From Armillaria gallica (Eukaryota; Basidiomycota; Agaricomycetes; Agaricales; Physalacriaceae): 64,000 nucleotides of DNA. The translations under genes and the position numbers were made by a program. Shown piece after piece: positions 47,107-59,344 of the stretch. The stretch covers positions 3,224,001-3,288,000 of the forward strand of contig JBANDB010000006.1 of the NCBI GenBank assembly GCA_037576215.1, read 5' to 3'. Below the pieces are notes generated by a model. The model worked only from the letters and a program-made list of their open reading frames with translations, was not told where the DNA came from and did no database searches. Position 1 is the first letter of the stretch; the number at the start of each line of letters is the position of its first letter.

Positions 47107-48072
47107 GTTGGGCGAGGGAGAGAGGTAGACGTTACTTGTGAAATCGATTCCAATTACACACAGAAGCACAGCCGAGACCTGATCATACCGATTTTCCCAC
47201 GGGTATTGTTTGGTCATTTCGCATTACTCGGAGGGCGCGGGCAATTCGGAGGGAGCGCCTAACGCTACGGCTCGGGAACCTGGAACCGATGCAATGTCGA
47301 TGCATAAAATAGTGCGGTGCGGTGCTTGCTCCCCATGCTAACTATGTTCATCTTACGTCGTCGAAAGTAGGCGATGCTTTCTAGGCTTCTAGGCTTCTAG
47401 GGTGCTTCGTTGCATGGAGGCACATGGAGGTGATTTCTGCCCGACGCCTAAAAAAACTGTTGATAGAAGTGACCATCGAATAGGCGCCATGAAAAAGGTC
47501 ACCCGACTATATGTCTAAATAAATAGACCAAAAAATTAACGCTTGGATCTTCTTTTCGCACTGGAATGCGCTGCTATCAGAAAGCAAAATTCTCGGTAGT
47601 TCGCTGTCGGTATTACTATCATTGGGCTCTAAGGCTTCCACCAGGACACATCTCACATTCTCCCCCGAAAAGCTTCAATTTTTACTCCGATGAATATGGG
47701 ATAACCTCTTGCGACGAAAGCGGCACACTAGCAGCTGCAGGACGTGTTATTCTATTCTTACATTTTTTGTAGAGCCTCATATCGGTATATATAGAAGGGA
47801 CCCAAGTTGATTCCATCCACTCGCTTGGGTACGGGGCTGGCCCCACTTATTCTTACATCGTCAATCCGTGGTAGAACCTATATCTATAAGTGCGAAATAT
47901 CCCTGCATTGCGAGATATAAGAAGCAGACGACGATTCTAATCTCATATAATATACAAGCTACGAATGGAGTATTTTAACACAACAGTGCAGCGATTAAAA
48001 GTGTCGTGAATGATGAGACTGGCTGCAATATGAATATCCAAGTAACTACAACGTTGATACTTCCAAACAGGC
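47107..48072. other. Intergenic stretch without a recognised gene
   Basis: About 970 bp with the RVS167 promoter side and the 3' flank of the HUA1-like gene. It includes a short tandem repeat, TTCTAGGC three times at about 47379-47402, and an AT-rich part around 47900-48060. Nothing coding is supported. Confidence 0.4.
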
Positions 48073-49433
48073 TTAGTTGAATGTCCTTCCAATTCCTCCG
48101 CAAACCGGACAATTGTCCTCCAGAAACAAGAACGAAATCAGTCCACTTCCTTCACACCGCCAGCATAGCCTCCCGCCTATCCGAGGGTCACCAGTGGGAT
48201 ACACAGCAGAGCCTCGAGGGACTTGATTGAACCCATTCAACGGTGTGATCAGAGGCCTCGGCGGTGGAGGTCGGAAACCGCGGTGGGGCGTAATACGACG
48301 GTTGGTATCCCGAGTTGGGAGGTGGAGAACGACAGCCGGATGACGACTGAGGACTATGATACGAAGGAAGCGGGCGCTGGAAATTTCCAGACGTCCTAGA
48401 TTCTGGTGAAAAATCCGTATACACGAGCGCCCCAGTGAAGGGCTTGGAATACCTAGCCCAGCACCTTCGGCATGGGTGTGAGGGGTCATTATGTTTGTAC
48501 CCTGTATTTCTACCTGAAAAAAACAGTTAGTTAGATTCAGCATCCATCAAAGCATCCCTTACATTTATCGCATTGATATCCAGTCGGATACACGAGGAGA
48601 CGATTATTATTCAGAAGAGGATGGCCTGGAACCGGCGTGGTCGTTGGACGCCCGTCGTTTCTGTTCTGCGAGTTGGTAGACGGAGGACCAGAGTGAGGTG
48701 ACGATGGACCCGAGCTTGGCGGTGGACCTGGGGGAGGCACATAGCCGCCTGCAGAAACGGGTTCACGTCGTGGAGGTAATGGAGGAGCATCATTATTGGG
48801 TGGGGGACCGGGTGGAGGTGCGAATCTGCCACCAGCGGATGATGATCGCACCGGAAGAGATGGGACAGAAAGGCCGGTATTTTGAGTTTGTTGTCCTGGA
48901 TAGCCTGACCAACCAGGGCTCTGGTGACGGGAGTAGCTGCTATGATTGCTAGCGCCCGTAAGCTGGGACACTATCTGACCGGTTAACTGTTGCAGCAACG
49001 ACGGTGGCCGGCCAGTATAATGATTCTGTGACTGCGACGTTGACCAGCCTGTTGGAGTTGGTTGCAGGAGCACAGGTTGAGGCTGCGGCTGCGGGGGTGG
49101 CCGTGGTCGTGGTGGCTGCTGGAATGGTCTTGCTGGACCAATTTCCACTGTGCTTTCTCCCTGGTAGACATTTGGTCCCGGTGTATACGCAGGCGGTAGC
49201 TCATCTGTAAGCCCTGTGGGATCTTGTCGCAGTTCTTCGCTTGGCTGCGAAGGCAGACTGGCGCTCGAGCTATTCGGGTTTGCACCAGGTGATGAAGTGG
49301 ATGCAGCGGAAGGACCAGAAGGTTCAGGATTTAAATTACTGGGCGGGGATTTCGATGGTGGTGATGAAGGTAGCGACGACGACGACGACGGCTGCAAGCG
49401 TGCAGGATCTCGAAAGGGATTGTGGGATGACAT
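48073..49433 (-). CDS. Proline-rich HUA1-like zinc-finger protein
   Basis: Resembles yeast Hua1, a cytoplasmic protein with a J-protein-like zinc finger linked to actin-patch and ubiquitin work. Start MSSHNPFRDPARLQ at 49433. Residues 10-280 are Pro/Ser/Gln-rich with a PPAYTPGPNVY element (PPxY type) and repeated APPPGPPP/VPPPGPPP blocks. An intron joins YPTGYQCDKC to RNTGYKHNDPSHPCRRCW, the first zinc-binding half. The C-terminus is YPTGDPRIGGRLCWRCEGSG and DNCPVCGGIGRTFN, with CxxCxGxG spacing. Between these, at about 48262-48295, the frame changes by one base. This could be a weak 43 nt intron (GTCGTA..CCGAG) or a single extra base. The neighbouring RVS167 gene belongs to the same endocytic context. 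Confidence 0.8.
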
Positions 49434-49739
49434 GGTGGCGAAGGTAGAAGGCACTGGACTGAGCATTATTAAGGGGCCATCACTCCATCGGCCCGACGGA
49501 CCACGACCGCTCTGATCAATTCTGCTGAGCAACTGCTGAGAAGGCAATGCCCGACGACGGATAATTCAGGCTGCATCAGGGCGACTGGATATGAGTCACT
49601 TTTCGATAAAAACATGTACAGGTTATTCGACGGCCAAGCAGAGAAGCATCCACTTGAAGCTCAAAAAGCTTTTGAATTCAACATTACAATATTTCAAGTT
49701 AATCTCGTTCTGTTTTCATTGGAATCACCGTAGTCCTTC
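49434..49739. other. HUA1-like gene upstream region
   Basis: 306 bp between the HUA1-like start and the 3' end of the EthD-like gene; both genes point left. No element recognised. Confidence 0.35.
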
Positions 49740-50549
49740 CTACGTTGAAGGTGCTCCAAGATTTCCCTGAGCGACACATGGATATGCCCGATACAGGTCC
49801 CAAGTCCTAACCTCTTCGATGCCTTGTGCAGACAAGGTACCTTTAATTAACCCATCCTCTAAAACCCCAGCTGAAGTCACCTCTAAGATATCCACATGAG
49901 TTTCCACGACCTCCAACAAAAAATGCGGTACTCGCCATGAATGATCAGGTACTTGGGTACTTTCTGGGCCTCCGGGCCTTCCGGTACACCAACACCGGAC
50001 TTGAGGCTGTCGATACAAAGATAAGCCCTGGTCCTGATCCAGCCATCCACTCCGGACAACGTTTCCTTGACTTCCGCTACCCACCCATCGATCTGACCGT
50101 CCTCCAAAGTGATACCGTAGGTTACAATGACTTTTGTCGGATCAGTGGACTTAAACGACAAAGCCTTCTTGGACTCCCCAGAGTCGTATGATAGCTCATA
50201 CGCCCGACGGTCCAGAAGCTCGAGTCGCTTGACCAAGTCCTCTTCTCGAGGACTACGATTAACCCTCAAGCGAGTGTAGCTCAAGTGTTGGAAGGCAGCG
50301 GTGTCGTCGATATCATAGACAGCTAACCAGTCAGGGAGCTTTCCATCTGACGCACTGAACCTTGCTCCTGTGAGAAAGGACGGGAGATGATTCAGGCGTA
50401 GCGGAACGTGTTCGTTGTCGTACCAATCTGAAAGGTCAGGTAAATAGATGCCCATTTGAGAATGTAGTGACCGGAACTTTGCCTTGGAATTCCTCTAGAG
50501 TTACTTGTTTTCCCGGCTCAGAGAACACTGCTAGGAATCCAGGTGCCAT
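49740..50549 (-). CDS. EthD-like dimeric alpha/beta-barrel protein
   Basis: Small cytosolic-type protein; the function is not known. ATG 50549 gives MAPGFLAVFSEPGKQVTLEE and then FQ; the next exon begins DWYDNEHVPLRLNHLPSFLT, the EthD-like 'WYdnEHvPlr' motif of dimeric ferredoxin-like barrels. The intervening 55 nt intron starts with GC (CAAG/gcaaag) and ends ctttcag; no GT donor gives the right phase. After KVPKYLIIHGEYRIF the frame breaks at a run of six T on the coding strand (A-run 49919-49924); one more T restores LLEVVETHVDILEVTSAGVL and the end VAQGNLGAPST. It is therefore either a base-calling error or a lesion in the last quarter. About 250 residues. Confidence 0.72.
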
Positions 50550-50700
50550 GGTGGCTTTGAATCATCCGGTGAATCCCATGGCATGCTTGTGTCTGAGAGA
50601 GAGCGGAATTACTTTCCTCCGACTACCAAAAAGGTAGATCACACTTCACGCGCACGGTCCGATCATCCGACACTTGTCTTCATCACTCATTTCGCTCACG

Positions 50701-51477
50701 ATGGATAGCCGTCCACAAAATTTCAAGCCTGGATTTCTTATTATCGACATGCAGAATGATTTCTGCCCTCCGGTAAGCTGTATCTTATCTATCGGTTTTT
50801 CCAGTGGGGCTTCATACATTGCCTTGTCTTAGGATGGCTCTCTTGCCGTTGCCGACGGGCGCTCTATCATACCACTAATCAAAAATCTCCTCACTTTACC
50901 GGCCTTCGTGACTAGGGTCGCGACGAAAGATTTTCATCCACCTAATCACATTTCTTTCGCCTCCAATCATGCGGCGCCTAACAACGTACCCTTCGTTTCA
51001 TTTGCCACAATCACGAATCCCTACAACCCAAACGAGTCGTATCAGACTCGACTGTGGCCGGATCATTGTGTGCAAGGCACTGTGGGCGCTGACCTCGTTG
51101 ACGGCTTGGATCCAGCATGCACCAAAATAGACGCCGTGATCGAAAAAGGCGTAGATAGTCGTGTAGAGATGTACTCCGCCTTCTATGACCCGTTCACGTC
51201 TCCGAGGATCAGCGACAGCGGTTTATCCGCTTTTCTGAAGTCTTCTGAAGTGAATTGGGTCTATGTTGTAGGCTTGGCCTTCGATTATTGTGTTCGTGCT
51301 AGTGCTCTGGATGCTCGAAAGGAGGGTTTTGAAGTTGTCCTCATCAGAGATGGCACGAAGGCAGTTGACGGATCTGAGGAGAACATCCTCAAAGTGGAAG
51401 AAGAACTCCGTCAAGCGGGTATCAGGGTTGTCGGTATGGCATCCCCAGAAGTCCAATGGCTATCTACGAGCCATTAA
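50701..51477 (+). CDS. PNC1: Nicotinamidase
   Basis: Hydrolyses nicotinamide to nicotinate in NAD+ salvage; known to relieve sirtuin inhibition in yeast. Two exons, 50701-50772 and 50833-51477, phase 0, 238 residues, the normal size. Catalytic triad visible: Asp in FLIIDMQNDFCPP, Lys in DAVIEKGVDSR, Cys in VVGLAFDYCVRASALDA. Metal and substrate loop: TKDFHPPNHISFAS and LWPDHCVQGT. The C-terminus reads GIRVVGMASPEVQWLSTSH. Divergent from the EthD-like gene (152 bp apart). Confidence 0.95.
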
Positions 51478-51647
51478 TTACAAGTCTATACTCTTCGTCA
51501 TATTTTTTTCAGTGGTAAAGATATACTTTCAAAATACAGAATTTTCAATACATGTACAACAAAAGAGTATGGAAAATTACACATTCTGCGTATACCTGAC
51601 TTTCACGTCTGTCTGCCTATTGGCATTCTACTGGTGAGCTAAAGTCC

Positions 51648-53004
51648 TCACTCTGAATCATCACCATAATCCGAATCCTCGTCATAAAGATAACCGTCAC
51701 CACTTTGACCGGTATGCGTCGAAGCTGTTGGAGCAGGCGCTTGTTGTACAATATCATTCGGGTCAAAGTCCGAGTCTGGATCATCTCCATCGTTGTCGAC
51801 CGGAGGAGGTGCCACGTAGAGCGGTTGTTCTGATGGCTGACGCTCTTCATCGATGGCAGGCCCTTCAACCAATACCTTCCAAGCATCAAAAATCCTTCTA
51901 CCAAAGGGGAAAGGGTCAGAAACCTGAAGTAGTGTGTGACTTTATCATCACCTAGAATCGTTCCCGGCAGATACAGTTCTAATCTGCCCTCCCGTGATTA
52001 ATCCAAGTTTTGTACAGATAAGATGTACCGTCTTCAGCTGTTGTTCGTCCACCTTTAAATGCTTGAGTGCCATCTCTTTCACGTCTACAACATAGACCGG
52101 GTGCTGAGAGCGAGTCCTGGATGAAGGCTGGAGAAGGTCTTTAAGACCATTACCCCACGCCGTGCTATCCACGTCATAGCATTGATTGAGAACTTCCAAG
52201 GTGTCTTTTCGCCCGCAGACAAGAAGCAGCATTGGTCCGGAATCCCGTTTCCGAAAGAAATCTTGTACCGTCCGAGTTGCGCCATCATCGTCGGTTTCCT
52301 CCGGTGTCCCGTACATGAATGTCTGTAAAAAACATTTATTATCATATCCGAGTTCATGCAGACAATCAACCAACGTCGCGTTTGCCCTCATGGAGTCTCG
52401 CGTTCCTCCTTATGACAATCTGTCTGACGGCTGGTGGCGGATCAAGCCGCCCGGGTGCTCCTTCAGCAAGGCCGATGTCCAATATCGTTGGGCTGCCCGA
52501 TTGCCATCTGTTGTAGATGAAGGAGCACATCCGAAAAGTCTCGAGCCAGGGTGATCTCTCCACTTCAATCAAATTGTCATCAAGTATATTCTTCTTCAGC
52601 CGATATAGTACCCTGTGGTACAAGCCAGTAAGTCAACCTTATCAATCTAAGATCTATTTGAGCGTTACGCACCTTCCGTGCTCGAAAAGTGGGCGATATA
52701 GACCATCGTTACGTCCATCGGGATCCATCGCGACGGCGTCGTAACCTTTGTTGGCTTTGCTAGTGTCCACCGGAGCCATGCCATTTTTCCTGTTTTTGTT
52801 CTTGGTGGAAGCTAGCGATCCGAGCTTCTTGGAGAGTTCGTCTGGGTTTTTGAATTCAATGGGAGATATCGATTCAAAATCGCTGGCTATAAGACTTTTG
52901 TCGGGGTGGGGATAACGTAGACGGCAGTTGCGCGCAATGTCTTTCGCCTGGCGCTCAGGTATCAATAGATATGAAGCGCCAGTGTTCGTAATACCTTGAG
53001 ACAT
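51648..53004 (-). CDS. Gfd2/YDR514C-like (RNase H-fold) protein, catalytic residues uncertain
   Basis: Family assignment is tentative. Start MSQGITNTGASYLLIPERQA at 53004. Exon 2 begins GLYHRVLYRLKKNILDDNLI and contains FIYNRWQSGSPTILDIGLAE, which has the shape of the first strand pair of Gfd2-type nucleases (usually D-x-E followed by EIGLA), but the acidic pair is not obvious here. Next come VRQIVIRRNARLHEGKRDV, FMYGTPEETDDDGATRTVQD, GPMLLLVCGRKDTLEVLNQC, and the C-terminal TVSAGNDSRMIVDAWKVLV (compare the family's HNAGNDA). A disordered acidic tail ends DEDSDYGDDSE at 51648. About 400 residues, three to four introns. If the acids are truly absent it would be a non-catalytic member. Confidence 0.6.
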
Positions 53005-53498
53005 AATTCAGTATTGAATACACTAGAAAAATATATTGGTCCACTATACCAAGTGCAAGTTGTATCGGCCCGCCCTTAACTATTGAAAATACATCTCTTG
53101 CAAGTCTGCTATGATCCCAAAATTGACCTCTGGGGAAATGTCAGCTTGGATGTGACCTGGCAGGACAAGGGATCCACCTATCAGCCCATGAAAAGTCGAG
53201 TCGTCTGTTTTCGAATCCCCCCAACTGATGATAGTATATTGGCCCCATCTGGCTGTGAAAAGGTGGAGGAAGCACACGGAGTGGCCACCCAGGCGGAAAC
53301 TCGTGGGGGACACGAGAATTTCCAATTTGGGTAAGTCGGTGCTTCGATGCCTCACGCGTCTGATGGTGTGATGCTCGCGTCCATACATCATAGCTTTGCA
53401 CATCAATAGCAGTAGAAGAAATTTTAATAAAGCACGAGTAGAGATGAAATGACACGTATAAATACAACTATTATAAAGAATTTCTATGCCAGTGGGTA
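53005..53498. other. Intergenic stretch with overlapping short frames
   Basis: 494 bp. Open frames of 83 (+) and 108 (-) codons overlap at 53083-53406. Neither has a known motif or a convincing context, so neither is called. Confidence 0.4.
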
Positions 53499-56400
53499 CT
53501 AATCATCTTCAACGAAGATTGAATCATCCCCGTCCTCCTCATCACTGTCCTCGATGTCCATGTACTTTCTAGATGCGGCCGCTGCTGACCTCGGAGGCCG
53601 GGTGGTACGAGGAGGCTTGGGAATAGCGTCGTAGTCCATGTCGTCGTCGTCGTCACTATCTACAACCTTGGGTGGTGACTTCTTCGCCTTCGGAGGAGAA
53701 GCTGGCTTCATCTTCTTAGTTAGCTTCATTTTCTTAGGCTCAGAAGGTCCAGACTTGGTGAAGTAGTCCGTGACGGGTGGCTGGGCGGCCACGGCTTTCT
53801 TCTTCTTGGGTGCTGGCTCGTCTTCCTCGTCATCTTCCTCCTCCATCTCTAAACTGAAACGGCATCAGACTTGAGTATACATTTTAGGAACCGATGTAAT
53901 ATACCTTTTCCGCTTCGGCGCTGGCTTCGCTTTCTCCTTACCCTTGTCCGTGCTCTTGGCTACGACGACAACATCATCATCGGAGTCAGACTCGGGCAGT
54001 TTTGACTTGGCAACAGGCTTCTTCCTTGGGGCAGGCTTTTGAACCTCGACAACGTCAAAGTCATCGTCAGACTCGTGCTTTGGCTTCTTCTTGGCAGCTG
54101 CGGCGCGCTTGGGTGCCGGTGGCGGAGGCATGTCGTCATCCTCATCATCCTCACGTTTCGCCACCGGCTTTGCAACCGGCTTTTTCTTCGGTGCAGCCTT
54201 GACAGGCTTGAAGTCTTCGTCATCGTCTGAGCCCTTGTTGCGTGATCCGATGGATTTCCGCGTCTTCAGGGTGCCTTGCTTCTTCTTGCCTTTTTGGCCA
54301 CTGGCCTTCATCGCGGCTTGCTGGACTTCACGTTGGTGTTTCTACAGATCGTTGACATTTTTGTCCCTGTGAAGAGCGGCAACACTGACCTCATACATGA
54401 CCAAGAAGTTGTCGAGATCGTCATTCCACATTTGCTTGGGCGTGACCTCCAACAAAGCAAGAAGCTCCGCCTCTTTGTCTGCAGCTTGTTGGCGGAGTTT
54501 TTCAATCTGTAAGTTAAAAGGCATCAGAATACGGACAACATAAAGGGTGTCTTGGAGTACCTTCTCCTTCGTCAAGTTATAGATCGGCATGGTAAGCAAA
54601 TAATCGAAATCAGTATCAAGTTCATCGTCGACTTCTTCGGCTGCGTTGTCCTGGTTATCGTCGTCATCCGAAACCTTGGGACCCTTAGGCTTCTTGGGGT
54701 ACGGCCGGAACTCATGATGCCTTAAATCAGCGACAATGTCTACTTTCTTGCGATTAGACACGACAAGCTTCTTGTCCACGATCATTTGCACAAAACGGGC
54801 TTGGTTTGAGAGCTTCTCAAAGGCGTCCTGAAGTTCGCCAGCCAAATAGTCCTTGAATACTGTTTAGCATGAAATCGTGGCTATTGGTTAGAAAGCGTAC
54901 CTTGCGCTTCTGATAGTACGCCATGCGTATAGGATAGAAATCTTCGATAATGGCCTCCGGGGAGTCATACTTCTTGATCTTGCCTTCGAAGTCGAAACAT
55001 ATCATGTTTGCAGTGCTGATCTTCGTCGTAAGCTGGAAGTATTCAGTGAAGCCTTGGGCTTCTGCCTTCTCCATCTCCTTAGGATTCATCTCAATCACGA
55101 AGTGCACGTTCTCATTGGAGTGGTGCTCTTGGTAATTCTGCGAGCAAAGTGAGTAGAGTGCTAAGAGAGCGCAGAACGGACCCCACCTTGACTGCATCTG
55201 TCTTGTCACCAGCCATCATTGCTTCGAGGTCCTTCTTGAAGTTCGCAGTCCACTTGTGAATAGGAAGTTCGGTCACCTCGATAGTGCTGTCGTCGACCTT
55301 CCTCGCGATACCGGTGACTTCGTACTTATTCTTGCCAGTCGACTTGATTTCCCCGGTAAAGCGGTGCCACCACGGATCCATGGTAACCACTTCCTCGCTG
55401 TTCATTAGTCGGCGAAGATTGGCTACAATGTCAACCGGATTGAAGCATGGAATGTTCGTACTCCAACCTGGAAGGATATCTGTCAGTGACAGGTTTCAAA
55501 GACGCTGGCGCTAAGCATACCGGTACCAATGCCCTCCGCCCCGTTGACTAGGATCATGGGTAAGACAGGGAGATACCATTCGGGTTCAACGGTGAGCCCA
55601 TCGTCCTCCTGAGAATTCAATAGTGCATCGTCGGCAGGATGGAAGATTGATCGAGTGATAGGGGCAGGCTCTGTGAAAATGTACCTAGGCGACGCATGGT
55701 CTTTCCCGCCCTGGTCTCGAGAACCGAACTGCCCGTTGGGCAGGAGTATATTGATGTTGTTGGATCCAACGAAATTTTGCGCAAGATTGACTATAGTCGC
55801 GGCTAAACTAGCTTCACCGTGATGGTAAGCAGATTTTTCGGAGACATAACCAACAAGCTGGGCGACCTAAAGACCCGCACATCAATTGAAATCCCTAGCG
55901 AGACGTGTTAACAAACCTTAATTTCCGACTTCAAATTTCGTTTGAAACACGACCATATGATCTTCCTTTGACCAGGTTTTAAACCATCGGCAACGGATGG
56001 TATAGATCGAATATTATCGGCCATAGAGAACAGAATAAGCTCCTTGTTGATGAACTCAGAGTAGGTTATCTCGTCCAAGTTGTGGTCCAAAAATGTCCCA
56101 GGCTGACGACATATGAATATCGTGTCTGATATAAGGTTCCAAACTCACCCGGAATTGACGAAGCCATTCCTTTCTCTCATCGGCTTTCTTCTTACTAAAA
56201 GCGAGGTCGATCTCTTCTCTCTCTTCCTCCTTGAGCGGCGAGAAGGGAATCACATGCTTGCCCATATCAGCAAAGTATTCAACAGCATCCGTGTCTTTGC
56301 TTGTGCCCAGACCCTATAGGTAACATAAAGAACCGAAATGAATGTGGAATACACGCAAGCGTACCTTGAAATACTTCGCTTTCCATTTTGAAGCGTCCGG

Positions 56401-58824
56401 TGTTCTTTCCGCCCATTCTTCGTATTCAGGGATGGTAAAGAAGTCTTTACGCTGATTGCCTTTCGTAACCTTGTCAAGTGTTAGGGAAGAGACGACAACA
56501 AGGTACCATAAAGAAACTTTACCCGAACGATAGGTGTGACAAATTCAACGAGGAATCCCGGCAACTTTAATAGGGACGGATAGAAATGATCGAGATAATT
56601 GATGAGGAGGCCTTTGATATGAGAACCATCGTGGTCCTATTACGACGTGAACATCCCACAGGCGTCAGAGGTCGACAAGACGTACCTGATCGGTCATAAG
56701 CATAAGTTGGCCGTACCGTAACGACGAAACATCCTTGTACTCTTTGTTGTGCTGCAAGCCCAAAATCTTCTTGATGTTCTGGATCTCCTCGTTCTTCATA
56801 ATTTGGTCGTGCTTCGCTTCGCGAACATTCAAAACTTTACCACGAAGAGGGAATATACCAAAGTTGTTTCGTCCAACGACACTAAGACCAGCCTGAGCCA
56901 TAGTTTTGGCAGAATCTCCTTCTGTCAAGATAAGAGTGCAATTCTTGGCATTTTTGGTGCCGGCCATATTCGCGTCAGACAGTTTAGGCAGACCTGTAAT
57001 CCTAAAGAAGCGCGTCAGCTAACATCGACTCCCCAGATGTTTCGTCGAGCGTACCTGCTTCGTTTCGTGCCATCGGTTTTCTTGATCTGTTGATCGGCCT
57101 TGAATTGAGCCCAGTTCAGGATATGCTCGATGATGGGAGACTTTTGGACTATTCTAATGTTAAATGGCATCGCCGCAAGGAGTAATAAATCCTCACCTTT
57201 CTTCAGGAAGTCTTCCGAAAGAACAGGCTTCGTCCCGAACTTCGACGCAGGCAGAGTCAAAGTCTCCTTGGTTTGACTGTCAAATGTAGGATTCTCGATG
57301 AGCGCGTTGATGAAGATCCACATATGGTTCTTGATCTGCTGGCTTTTTACAGATGCAGCCTTGTTTTTCTTCGAGACTGCCGCCAGCAAGCTCTTGGAGA
57401 TTTGATCCGAGATGAGAGTGACATGGGTACCACCTTTGACGGTAGCAATCGAGTTGGCAAAGGCGACGTGTTGGAACGAGCCCTCGGAGATAGCGAAAGC
57501 GACTTCCCAGCGCGGGTTAATCTGTTCGTATATCACTGTCGGCTTCGACTGAGCGGCGCCATCTGACTTGTCTTCCGCCTCCGCTTGAGCCGAATTGAGA
57601 TACATTTCAACGTATTGCTTGAAGTTTTTGACTTTGACCCTTTCGTCGTTAAGAAAGACCTTCACGTCCCTCACGGTCCCTGCCATATCATAAACGCGTT
57701 TGCGCAGAAGAGCTGCTGTATCTTCGTCGATGGAGTCCATCCCAAAGCGAGCAAGATCGGGCCTGAAGGAGACTCTAGTCCATTCCTCTCCCTTGGAATT
57801 CTTCGTGATCTTTGGTTTCCCACAGATGCTCATATTCTGCGTCCAAGTTTGCTTGTACTTTTGCTGCGAGTTTTTGTCGGCAGTCTCAACAGTGAACTCG
57901 TGGGAATAGATGTTGGCCAGTTTCGCTCCATAGCCGTTACGTCCGCCGGTCAATTTCTTCTCGTCATCATCGTAGTTGGAGGAAGAAAGGAGGTGACCGA
58001 AGATGAGCTCCGGAATATACATCTTCTCTTGAGAGTGCATTTCTATGGGAATACCCCTTCCGTTGTTATAGACGGAAATGGTTCCTTCCTCGACGTCGAT
58101 GTTGACCTTGATAGTGTCCATGCTTGAGTCGTTGATCTGCAAGTGTTGGACGCGTCAGCTTCTTATTGAGATAGACGTATATGCCCTTTACCTTGTTGTC
58201 GGCAGCATTGACGAGAATCTCATCCACAATCTTATAGAATCCGGGGACGAATTTGACTTCGCGATTCACCATGCGCTTAGTGGCTACATCGTATGTCCAC
58301 ATGGCTTGAGTGATAGTCTCAACGCTTCCGATATATGAGTCGGGGCGTTTGAGAATGTGCTCCAGTTGTGTAAGCTATTGGGGAGATGCCATCAATACGT
58401 CGCCCTCCGACCAGCAGCCACGACGCACCTTTTGATAAGTCTCTGAAGCTGACTTCTTCTTCCCTGGAGCAGCCTGCTGTGTCGCCCGAGCAGCAGATGG
58501 CCCTGCATCGTCGTCTCCGTCTGAATCAACCTCCATCGCAGTGCCCTCCGCATTGTCGTCGTGGTCAACCAACACCTTCTTCTTTGTCGTTTTCGGCTTC
58601 GTAGCGGCGGTCTTTGAGGCAGCGGCCTTCGATTTCGCGGCAGGAGGAGCCTTGGCCTTGGTTACTCTGGGTTTGGGGGGAGCTTTCGCCTACGAGCTGA
58701 GCGTCAGCCACGATGACGAGGGCACAGCAGAAAGACAGACCTTCTTAGTGGCAGGCACAAAGCCTTCAGACTCTGAGCCCGAAACATCGACGGTATCACC
58801 ATATTCGCCCTCGGATGAGCTCAT
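53499..58824 (-). CDS. TOP2: DNA topoisomerase II
   Basis: Nuclear type IIA topoisomerase that passes duplex DNA through a gated double-strand break. Start MSSSEGEYGDTVDVSGSESE at 58824. GHKL ATPase: KIVDEILVNAADNKV, SVYNNGRGIPIEMH, GGRNGYGAKLANIYSHEF, and QTKETLTLPASKFG in the transducer. TOPRIM: LILTEGDSAKTMAQAGLSVV, FPLRGKVLNVREAKHDQIMK, LMLMTDQ followed by the DHDGSH stretch. Winged-helix active-site Tyr in HASPRYIFTEPAPI, preceded by NGQFGSRDQGG. The C-terminal domain is charged and low in complexity (KKKPVAKPVAKREDDEDDDM, SDDDDDMDYDAIPKPPRTTR) and ends DSIFVEDD at 53499, as in other eukaryotic enzymes. More than a dozen introns, roughly 1450 residues, no frame breaks seen. Confidence 0.97.
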
Positions 58825-59344
58825 GGTGAAATGGTGGCGAGAGTGGATGATGGCAGTGGTCAAGTTCTGATTCAACAGTACCAATCGCGACGCGTTACAA
58901 AACAGCGCCACGTGACTGACCGGACGCGTGCGACAGAAGGCTTTCAGCAAAAAGGACTTTGGCCTGCACAGTACATTGAAACTATGCAAGAACATACACA
59001 GACGATGGAAATTTTGAGGAGAGCGGCTGACAATGAATTGTGTCTGGCCAGTAAGTTAAAGTAATTGAAGCTTGCAAAAAATTTCGGCGCATTATATAAG
59101 CCACGCGTTCCGGGACCGCAAACACGGTGACACGATCACGCTCGCCCCTTAAATGGAAGGGCCTAATAAGTAGTCTGTGGGCATAGAAACGGGCCTGCCT
59201 GGCAGGTTTGCAAAACCCAATAGCTTATGGATGCGATGGTGTTTTTCCTTAGTATACACTGACGGCCCAATGACAGCTCTAAGCGCCTCGTGATTAACAA
59301 AGACAATGTACTCAAACATGGGCAGTATACAAAGACGGTCGCCG
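58825..59344. other. TOP2 upstream region and GCN20 3' flank
   Basis: 520 bp containing the TOP2 promoter; both flanking genes run leftward. A small palindrome CCTGCC-T-GGCAGG occurs near 59200. No gene supported. Confidence 0.45.

Noticed and set aside
53083..53406. Overlapping frames on both strands (83 and 108 codons)
   Set aside because: Both read plausibly, neither matches a family, and they cannot both be coding; left as intergenic.
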